In this document: piece by piece, positions 1 to 6,510 of the stretch
Numbering within the stretch: the stretch's first letter is position 1
Layout: each line of letters opens with the position of its first letter
NCBI GenBank assembly: GCA_026014805.1
Contig: JAOZHR010000014.1
Location: 1-34,733 of the forward strand
Direction: 5' to 3'
DNA length: 34,733 bases
Origin: Candidatus Bathyarchaeota archaeon
GTDB lineage: Archaea > Thermoproteota > Bathyarchaeia > Bathyarchaeales > SOJC01
Translations under genes and position numbers: made by a program
Notes under the pieces: generated by a model
Told to the model about the DNA's origin: nothing
Databases searched by the model: none
What the model saw: the letters and a program-made list of their open reading frames with translations, nothing else

Positions 1-1582
1 CCTTATACCATTCCTTTTTTGTTAGTTTCCATCCTGTTACTGCCTCGTAAAAGTTGAACATTTTTATGTCTTCAATTCCGAATGCGGCGAAGACGCAGTA
101 GACAGCTGAGTCAGCCATTATTGAGGATAGTTCGCCATGGCCTTGGTCAAGTGGTAGAGAAGCTGTTGATGTGTGGTCTCCGGCCTGGACTGAGCACGCG
201 TAGGCAATGTTTTTTGCAATGAAGTCTTTTCCGCTTCTAACCCCATGCGCTCCTATGGCTACGCCCTTTTCGTGAATGGCATACTTGAGCAGATTGACAC
301 CTTTCACTTCTCCAAGCTTTAAGGCTGCCCGATAGACTCCCTCGGCTAGGACATCACCGATTCCCTGCCTAGAGGCTACTTTCTCAGCGAGAGCTATGAA
401 GGCTTCGACATTTCCCCATTCAGGTTCTATTCCATCTAAATCTTCTTTTGTTAATATTCCTTTCTCGTAGAGTTCCGCTGCGAATCCTAGGACTGCTCCA
501 CCTTGAATTCCACATAAGCCAAGCTCGTTACTAAGATAGGATAGGTAGATGTTCTCTTCTGGGGTGAATATCCCAAGGTTTGTTCCCAAATAGGCTTCAA
601 GTTCGTAGTCTGGATTGTCGCATATCGCTCCCTTAAACCTTCCAGTTTTCAGCACTGCAAGCTTTAGACACGTCGTCGGACAGCCAAAGTCTCCCCAGTT
701 TTTCTTAACCCAGTACTTGTCAAATTCTTCTCCCTTGTAGCTTTCCTTGTCATGCCATTCATTCTGCCAGTTTCTGACAGGTTCAGAACTTGTTTCGGCT
801 CCAAAGAAGTAGCCTCCTCCTCCAGTTCCCCAGCGTCTAAACCTTTCCCTTTCAAAATTCCATTCAGAAAAGCCTTTGGCTAGATTCAGCGTTTTTTCCT
901 TATCATATACGTCTGGCACTGGACCAAATCCCTTTGCGACTATTGCTTTCAGGTTTTTAGCTCCCATTACTCCACCGTATCCGCCGTAACCAGCTGCATG
1001 TGCATACTTAGCGACGACAGCTGCAACCCTAGTTTTATTTTCTCCGGCTGGTCCAATATAGAGAATTGAAGGTTCCTTTACTTCTCCGTAGTTTGGCCGA
1101 ACATCTTTAATTTCTTCGATTGATTTTCTGACTAGAAAACGTAGGGTTTCCCTTGCTTTTTTGCCCCAGATGGGCGAGGCGTCTTTAATTTCGATTTGGT
1201 TGTCGCATATAAATATGTAGCATGGCTTTTCTGCTTTTCTAGTTATTATTAAACCGTCATAACCTGCGCATTTTAAGTCTACTCCAAACTCGCCTGCAAC
1301 TGTTGAGCCTATTACACCATTGCTTTGAGGCGACTTTCCAGAAACACATACCTTTGTTCCGGGGAAATATCCTGTGAAGGGACCTGTAAGCACAAGTAGG
1401 ATATTATCTGGGCCGAGTGGATCTACTGTTTCCCATTTTCTGCCAAGTCTATTCCATAATACTTTTGTGGCTAAGCCTCTTCCGCCGATATAATCTCTTA
1501 GAACTTCGTCTGGAAACTTCGTTTCCTTGATGTTCCTGTTGGAAAGGTCTATTTCCAAGAATTTTCCGGCGTAACCTCTCAT
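1..1582 (-). CDS. aor: Aldehyde:ferredoxin oxidoreductase, tungsten-pterin family (3' end beyond window)
   Basis: Oxidises an aldehyde to a carboxylic acid and passes electrons to ferredoxin, using a tungsto-bispterin and one 4Fe-4S cluster; cytoplasmic. The frame opens at an ATG at 1582 (MRGYAGKFLEIDLS, then GGRGLATKVLWNRLG) and stays open to the left edge, giving about 527 residues, so only the C-terminal part is missing. Family hallmarks are the N-terminal GKFLEIDL and GGRGLA, the AAGYGGYGGVMGAKNLKAI segment and the late cluster-ligand cysteine in DSAVYCVFA. The usual CxxCPxxC cluster motif reads DFGCPTTC here, so the first ligand position is Asp. The ATG overlaps the stop of the upstream ferredoxin gene, so the two are probably one enzyme unit. 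The exact aldehyde substrate cannot be told from sequence. Confidence 0.93.
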   Translation of the reverse strand, partial: MRGYAGKFLEIDLSNRNIKETKFPDEVLRDYIGGRGLATKVLWNRLGRKWETVDPLGPDNILLVLTGPFTGYFPGTKVCVSGKSPQSNGVIGSTVAGEFGVDLKCAGYDGLIITRKAEKPCYIFICDNQIEIKDASPIWGKKARETLRFLVRKSIEEIKDVRPNYGEVKEPSILYIGPAGENKTRVAAVVAKYAHAAGYGGYGGVMGAKNLKAIVAKGFGPVPDVYDKEKTLNLAKGFSEWNFERERFRRWGTGGGGYFFGAETSSEPVRNWQNEWHDKESYKGEEFDKYWVKKNWGDFGCPTTCLKLAVLKTGRFKGAICDNPDYELEAYLGTNLGIFTPEENIYLSYLSNELGLCGIQGGAVLGFAAELYEKGILTKEDLDGIEPEWGNVEAFIALAEKVASRQGIGDVLAEGVYRAALKLGEVKGVNLLKYAIHEKGVAIGAHGVRSGKDFIAKNIAYACSVQAGDHTSTASLPLDQGHGELSSIMADSAVYCVFAAFGIEDIKMFNFYEAVTGWKLTKKEWYK

Positions 1583-2112
1583 CAGTCTATAACCTCTTTT
1601 GCGGTTTCTCCTCCAAAAATTTGCTTGGCAACTTCATGTGTGAGTTCAAGGGGTGTTTTGGCTAAGGTCTTATAGGAGACTTCTTTTTCTCTTGGAATAA
1701 GCAAAGTGTTCCATCGACCTTCTTGGCATGCTTTGACGCATTTTGGCTTTCCACCGCATAGGTCACAGATAACAATGTAGTTTCCTTCTGGATGGAGATG
1801 CGGAACATTTCCCGGGCAAGCCTTTATGCATAGACCGCATGCAGTACACTTTGAAGCATCTACGTTTATTGCCCCAGTTTGATTGTTTACGGATAGGACC
1901 TCTGTTGGGCATACTTCAACACATGGGTAACCCTCGCATTGAAAGCACAAATGGGGAATCTCAACTCCTGGGACAAGCATGAAAACTCTTATTCTTGAAG
2001 CTTCAGGCCAAATTTTCCCTTCATGATAGAGCGAACAGGCAATTTCGCATCTCCTGCATCCGCTACAATTCTCATAGTTTCGCTTGACCCAAACTTGGTT
2101 GCTTCGACTCAT
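1582..2112 (-). CDS. Four-cluster 4Fe-4S ferredoxin, AOR-associated electron carrier
   Basis: 176 residues with sixteen cysteines in four clusters of four: C16/19/22/26, C56/59/64/68, C89/92/95/99 and C116/119/125/129. This is the HycB/DmsB-like arrangement expected to bind four 4Fe-4S clusters. No signal peptide or membrane helix is seen, so it should act in the cytoplasm. Its stop overlaps the start of the aldehyde oxidoreductase gene in an ATGA, which implies translational coupling and a fixed partnership: it probably takes electrons from the tungstoenzyme to soluble ferredoxin or another acceptor. About 45 C-terminal residues follow the last cysteine and carry no recognised motif. The direct acceptor is unknown. 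Confidence 0.9.
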   Translation of the reverse strand: MSRSNQVWVKRNYENCSGCRRCEIACSLYHEGKIWPEASRIRVFMLVPGVEIPHLCFQCEGYPCVEVCPTEVLSVNNQTGAINVDASKCTACGLCIKACPGNVPHLHPEGNYIVICDLCGGKPKCVKACQEGRWNTLLIPREKEVSYKTLAKTPLELTHEVAKQIFGGETAKEVID

Positions 2113-2396
2113 ACTGCATCACTTATACATGCATGATTTGGATTATGAAACATATTAATTTCTTCCTTATTTCTTTGCTTTTTTCGGTCTCTTTTCCACA
2201 CTATTTCTAGTAATGCCTGCGATTCAGTAGGTTGATGCTTGACACCTTGTGTGTGCATATGGCAAACACAACCTTGTTTCTCCACATGGCATTATGCGAT
2301 TCGACATTCAATGTCATCCCAAGGGAATGTTTAGATATGCATCTGTGCATGTAGAATTAGGAACTCTTTTATTCGCAGCTGGTCTAGATTTACCAT

Positions 2397-2746
2397 ATGC
2401 CTTCTGCAATGCTGCAATTTTTAATCTCAATGGGCATTACGGCAGTTTTTTTTGTGCTGACATGGTTTGTAACTAGATTCTACAAGCCTGAAAGTCTAGA
2501 GATTAAATTCGCTGCTCAATCTGGCTGGGAGAAAAAAAAGGGTGTATCCTAGCAAGCATCATTATGGCTCTCGTCCATCTTCCTCAAAGGATATTCATGA
2601 TAGGGTTAAACCCATTACAGGCACTAGTGTCTGCAGCATCGCTAATACCATTCTCACTTTTCGCAGGATACTTGATGATAAGAACACAAAACATCATAGG
2701 ACCTACGGTTGTACACACAACAGCAAATTGGATAGACGTACTATAG
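2397..2746 (+). pseudogene. Frameshifted remnant of a CPBP (CAAX-like) intramembrane protease
   Basis: Two frames join into one CPBP-like protein if a single A is added to the run of eight A at about 2533-2540. The first part (2397-2550) encodes a hydrophobic helix, MLQFLISMGITAVFFVLTWF, followed by a short loop. The second part (about 2541-2746) encodes IIMALVHLPQRI and GPTVVHTTANW, which match CPBP motifs 2 and 3 with their His and Asn. Motif 1 (EExxxR) is not intact: the aligned stretch reads LEIKFA. A normal N-terminal half is not visible upstream. The gene is therefore probably dead, although the one-base shift alone could be a sequencing error in a homopolymer. Confidence 0.5.
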
Positions 2747-2911
2747 CATAGACAGCTGAATCAACAGCTGGGCAGTCCCAATCGGACAAAACATGTACAC
2801 ATTCCATCTCTCCAGTTCAAAGCCAAGCTACACTTACGGCTAAACTGTTTCACCCCTCTGAATCGATAGTGAAATAAAGGCGAAAAGATAGTGCAATAGA
2901 CGTGAACAAAT

Positions 2912-3472
2912 GTGAAGAACCCAGCAGTCATAGTAATCGACATGCTAAACGATTTTGTCACAGGCAAGTTACGATCAGAACGAGCAGATAAAACAATTAA
3001 ACCTCTGAAAAAACTTGTGAAAGCAGCCAGAGAACTTGGAATTCCTGTAATATATTCAAATGACGCTCACTATCATATGGATACAGAAGTTGTCCACAAA
3101 TGGGGAGAACACGCTATAAAAGGCACTCCAGGCGCAGAAGTTATTCCAGAACTGCGGCCAAAGGAAAAAGATTTCATTGTTGAAAAAAGAACATATAGCG
3201 GCTTCTACGAAACCGGTCTCGAACCACTGCTGAGAAACCTCTACAACGGAGAAAGTGTGAAAACCGTGATCTTAGGCGGGTTGCATACAAACATTTGCGT
3301 TAGACACACTAGCGCTGACGCCTTTTTCCGAGGCTACAAGATAATCATAGCCGAAGACGGAGTTGAAGCCTTAACAAGAGAAGCCCACGAGGAAGGATTA
3401 AAGTACTTAAAAGATATTTACAATGCTGAAATAAAAACGGTTGATGAGATAATAAAGGGATTTGAAAAATAG
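2912..3472 (+). CDS. Isochorismatase-fold cysteine hydrolase, nicotinamidase-like
   Basis: 186 residues starting at GTG. The isochorismatase-fold triad is visible as D10 (VIVIDMLNDF), K92 (VEKRTYSGF) and C129 (GGLHTNICVRHT). D51 and H53 (SNDAHYHMD) together with H67 match the metal-binding residues of archaeal nicotinamidases, and length and spacing are close to that group. The likely reaction is nicotinamide to nicotinate plus ammonia in NAD salvage, but related amidases share the fold, so substrate is not certain. It stands alone between a decayed protease gene and an interrupted small ORF, with no operon partner and no strong Shine-Dalgarno sequence. Confidence 0.83.
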   Translation: MKNPAVIVIDMLNDFVTGKLRSERADKTIKPLKKLVKAARELGIPVIYSNDAHYHMDTEVVHKWGEHAIKGTPGAEVIPELRPKEKDFIVEKRTYSGFYETGLEPLLRNLYNGESVKTVILGGLHTNICVRHTSADAFFRGYKIIIAEDGVEALTREAHEEGLKYLKDIYNAEIKTVDEIIKGFEK

Positions 3473-3528
3473 AGATAGCTCCCAACGAACAGAACGAATA
3501 AGTCCTCGTTTTTGCAAATCTTTTTTCG

Positions 3529-3714
3529 GTGAGAATTTTGTCTGGACTACAATTTGAAAAGGTGAAATGTGGTAATTGCGGCAAGTTTTTAGGCTACATT
3601 TACGTCCGAGCAAAAACTGTTTCACCAAAAGAACTATAACGTTTATTTGTTGGACCACCACATGGTAAAACGGAAGTCACAGCATTCTGCCCGGAACGTT
3701 ATTCTAAAATGTAA
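3529..3714 (+). pseudogene. Small zinc-ribbon ORF interrupted by an in-frame TAA
   Basis: A GTG-initiated frame encodes 36 residues with a zinc-ribbon half, VKCGNCGKFLGYIYVRAKT, then stops at TAA (3637-3639). The same frame continues for 24 more codons, RLFVGPPHGKTEV and TAFCPERYSKM, to a second TAA at 3712-3714. The continuation contains the kind of Cys-Pro-Glu turn that would complete a ribbon. This looks like a small zinc protein of about 60 residues broken by one nonsense codon, or a sequencing error. A truncated functional 36-residue product is possible. No function is assigned. Confidence 0.4.
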
Positions 3715-3810
3715 ACCAAACAGCACATTTCAATATGACAGCATAGAAAAGCAAAAATATTATCAGCTTTTCCTACACAGTTATCAACCAACAGAAGAAA
3801 GGGATGAAAC

Positions 3811-5172
3811 TTGGAAAAGTTTGACGTCATAGTTGCTGGTGCCGGAACAGGAGGGTGCTTAGCAGCTAAAACAGCAGCAAAAGCTGGGCTCAAAGTTTGC
3901 TTTATCGACATCAAGAACAAAAAAGACATTGGAAAGAAAATCTGTGGAGACGCCATAGGCAAACACCATTTTGACAACCTTGGCTTGAAAGAACCTGCTG
4001 CTGACGAGCTTGAACGGGTAATGGAAGGAATCGAAGTATATTCACCTGATGAGCAAACCAGTTACGTTGTCAAAGGTGAACAGTTGTATGGGTACATCCT
4101 GAACCGATACCGTTTCGGGCAAAGGCTGGTAAAAGAAGCAGTAAATGCAGGTGCTGTCTTGTATGATGCAACTCAAGTTTTAGAACCGGTGATAGAGCAA
4201 GGATTCGTATGCGGAGTCTCCACAAAAAACTTGAAAACTGGAGAAAAAAATGTGCTGCGAAGCTCCTTAGTAGTAGAGGCAACAGGCTTCTTTGCTGCTA
4301 TTCGAAAGAAGTTGAAACCAGAAATCGCAATTGATGCCAAAGTAGCCAATCAAGACGTGGAAGCTTGTTATCGAGAAATACGGCAGCTGAAACAGCCTTT
4401 AGATGACCCTTCCCTTTGCCAAATCTACATCACTCAAAAAATAGCACTAGGCGGTTATTATTGGATTTTTGCAGAAGGCGGACGCAAGGTGAACGTAGGC
4501 TTAGGGGTAGCTATGACAGAAGGATTTCCGAATCCAAGAGAGCAACTTTACAAGCATATTCTTTCCCAACCACTGTTTGAAGATTCTTCAATAGTTGACA
4601 AGGGCGCGTGGTTTGTGCCTACTCGAAGACCACTAGACAGCATGGTGGGCAACGGCATTATTATTGTTGGCGACGCAGCGTGTCAAGTTAATCCAATTCA
4701 TGGAGGCGGCATGGGACCATCAATGATAGCTGGTGCATCAGCAGGGAAGACAGCCGCAAAGGCTTTAGAAAAAAGTGACGTAAGCCGTAGGGGACTATGG
4801 GATTACAATGTAGAGTATATCAGGAACTATGGTGCGAAACAGGCGGGGTTAGAAATCCTTCGCGCACTTCTGCAGAACATGGATGATGAAGAACTCAACT
4901 ATGGAATGCACAATAGGCTTCTAACTGCAGAAGACGTTTTGAAGGCGAGCTTGGGCGAGGATGTACACTTTACAATCAGCGAGAAAATGAGGAGAGCAGT
5001 CAGAGGGGTAAAGAAGATTAACATGCTTGTAAAATTGAAAAGCGCGGTAGACTCTATGAACGAAGTAAAAGCGTGGTACAGAAATTATCCAGCGTCGCCA
5101 AGCGGCTTTGAAGAATGGAAAACGAAGGCCGAAGAGATATTTGAGAAAACCATAACGAAACTCGAAAAGTAA
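3811..5172 (+). CDS. FAD-dependent geranylgeranyl reductase-family protein
   Basis: 453 residues, from a TTG start preceded by GGGATGA; the nearby ATG at 3804 is out of frame. The N-terminus is a Rossmann FAD-binding motif, VAGAGTGGCLAAKTA, with an acidic residue ending the second strand (CFID). A second FAD motif, GDAACQVNPIHGGGMGPSM, lies near residue 290. The GGR substrate-side signature is present as YYWIFAEGGRKVNVGLG, with Ala where many homologues have Pro. The family reduces double bonds of geranylgeranyl chains in archaeal membrane lipids or quinones, at the membrane surface. Archaea often carry several paralogues, so which isoprenoid this one reduces is not certain. The next gene follows after about 40 bases on the same strand. 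Confidence 0.85.
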   Translation: MEKFDVIVAGAGTGGCLAAKTAAKAGLKVCFIDIKNKKDIGKKICGDAIGKHHFDNLGLKEPAADELERVMEGIEVYSPDEQTSYVVKGEQLYGYILNRYRFGQRLVKEAVNAGAVLYDATQVLEPVIEQGFVCGVSTKNLKTGEKNVLRSSLVVEATGFFAAIRKKLKPEIAIDAKVANQDVEACYREIRQLKQPLDDPSLCQIYITQKIALGGYYWIFAEGGRKVNVGLGVAMTEGFPNPREQLYKHILSQPLFEDSSIVDKGAWFVPTRRPLDSMVGNGIIIVGDAACQVNPIHGGGMGPSMIAGASAGKTAAKALEKSDVSRRGLWDYNVEYIRNYGAKQAGLEILRALLQNMDDEELNYGMHNRLLTAEDVLKASLGEDVHFTISEKMRRAVRGVKKINMLVKLKSAVDSMNEVKAWYRNYPASPSGFEEWKTKAEEIFEKTITKLEK

Positions 5173-5210
5173 TTATCGCTTCACGACAGACACTAAGGCC
5201 TGATTTGATT

Positions 5211-5891
5211 ATGCGTGTTGCAGTGTTGATTAGCGGAGGAAAAGATTCAGCTTTGGCGCTTCACCGCGCCTTACAAGAAGAATATGATGTAAAGTTCTTA
5301 GTGACAATGATACCACAAAGAGATGACAGTTGGATGTTTCACTACCTGAATATTCACTTAGCCGACTTGTTTGCAGAAGCTGCAGGCATCCATCTAGTAA
5401 AGGAAGAAACAGCGGGGGTTAAAGAAGAAGAACTGAAAGATTTGAAACGTGTACTAGCCACATTAGACATAGAAGGCGTGATATCTGGAGCAGTAGCTTC
5501 TCAATATCAAAAGCAGCGAATTGACAAAATCTGCGAGGAGCTAGGTCTCAATTCGATTGCACCACTTTGGAAAATGAACCCTCTGAAACTTCTGGAAGAA
5601 CTAGTTAATCTGAAGTTCAAAGCTATAATAACTGGCGTCTACGCCCACGGCTTCAACAAAAACTGGTTAGGAAAACAGATAGACACAGACACTATAGATG
5701 CTCTTGAAGACCTAAACCGAAAATATCACATTTCACTCATAGGTGAAGGCGGCGAATATGAAACACTAGTTCTAGACGCACCCTTTTTCAAGAAAAAAAT
5801 CGACCTAGTGGAAACAGAAGTAATCTGGAAAGGCCAAAACGGATATTTACTCGCAAAAAAGGCATGTCTAACAGAGAAAAATACACCTTAA
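5211..5891 (+). CDS. dph6: Diphthine--ammonia ligase-like ATP pyrophosphatase (Dph6 family)
   Basis: 226 residues of the adenine-nucleotide alpha-hydrolase family. The N-terminal PP-loop reads VLISGGKDSALALHRAL, and the C-terminal half has the family signature GEGGEYETLVLDAPFF. Dph6 amidates diphthine on elongation factor 2, the last step of diphthamide synthesis; archaeal homologues are single-domain and of about this size. I chose the ATG at 5211 rather than the in-frame TTG two codons upstream, because the conserved protein begins MRVAVLISGG. It lies close behind the reductase gene and may be cotranscribed with it. Function rests on family membership. Confidence 0.85.
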   Translation: MRVAVLISGGKDSALALHRALQEEYDVKFLVTMIPQRDDSWMFHYLNIHLADLFAEAAGIHLVKEETAGVKEEELKDLKRVLATLDIEGVISGAVASQYQKQRIDKICEELGLNSIAPLWKMNPLKLLEELVNLKFKAIITGVYAHGFNKNWLGKQIDTDTIDALEDLNRKYHISLIGEGGEYETLVLDAPFFKKKIDLVETEVIWKGQNGYLLAKKACLTEKNTP

Positions 5892-6030
5892 AATGCTCAT
5901 TTAATCTAGTCAGCAATTTCGTGAAAGCATTCTCCAAATTAGCAATAATATCGTAGAATGTGTTCAAACTTGAGAGAGTGCGTTAATGCTTATTAGCACA
6001 GCGATAGAACAATAAACCGAGGAGTAGACT

Positions 6031-6498
6031 TTGCCAAAAAGAAGCTGGTCTGAAAAGTTGAAAGACAGCAAAGATCTGCCAAAAGTGGAAAAAATCACCG
6101 ATAAGATGAGCAAAAGGTGGGGCACGGGGACAGTAGCCATCCCTGCACCTATAGAAGTTGACGAGATGATGAAAAAAGTGCCTAAAGGAAATCTTATAAC
6201 CCTAAACGAAATTCGCATCGCCCTTGCCAAAAAGCATAATGCAACAATCGGATGTCCTTTAACCACAGGCATCTTTGCTTGGATTGCAGCCAACGCCGCT
6301 GAGGAAGAAAAAGAGAAGGGTAGGAAAGACACTACACCTTACTGGCGCACCCTAAAAACAGGCGGGGTCGTAAATCCAAAATATCCTGGTGGGGTAGAAG
6401 CACAAAGAAATCTTCTAGAAAGCGAAGGTCATAAAGTGGTCCAAAAAGGTAAAAAATACGTTGTCGTAGACTACGAAAAGTCATTGGTGGAAATCTAA
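6031..6498 (+). CDS. MGMT-family (alkyltransferase-like) DNA-binding protein lacking the acceptor cysteine
   Basis: 155 residues from a TTG start with GGAG eight bases upstream. The C-terminal part resembles the DNA-binding domain of O6-methylguanine methyltransferases: a winged-helix region (VPKGNLITLNEIRIALAKK) then TTPYWRTLKTGG. In true methyltransferases the active site is PCHR; here it is PYWR, so the alkyl-accepting Cys is Tyr and the protein cannot work by that chemistry. Alkyltransferase-like proteins (PWHR type) bind damaged bases and hand them to excision repair, which is a plausible role. It ends 12 bases before the convergent valS stop. The N-terminal 35 residues are charged and family-specific. 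Confidence 0.75.
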   Translation: MPKRSWSEKLKDSKDLPKVEKITDKMSKRWGTGTVAIPAPIEVDEMMKKVPKGNLITLNEIRIALAKKHNATIGCPLTTGIFAWIAANAAEEEKEKGRKDTTPYWRTLKTGGVVNPKYPGGVEAQRNLLESEGHKVVQKGKKYVVVDYEKSLVEI

Positions 6499-6510
6499 GA
6501 AAAACAAGCC

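Noticed and set aside
3637-3639. Recoding of the stop codon within the zinc-ribbon ORF
   Set aside because: The codon is TAA; known archaeal recoding uses TGA (selenocysteine) or TAG (pyrrolysine).
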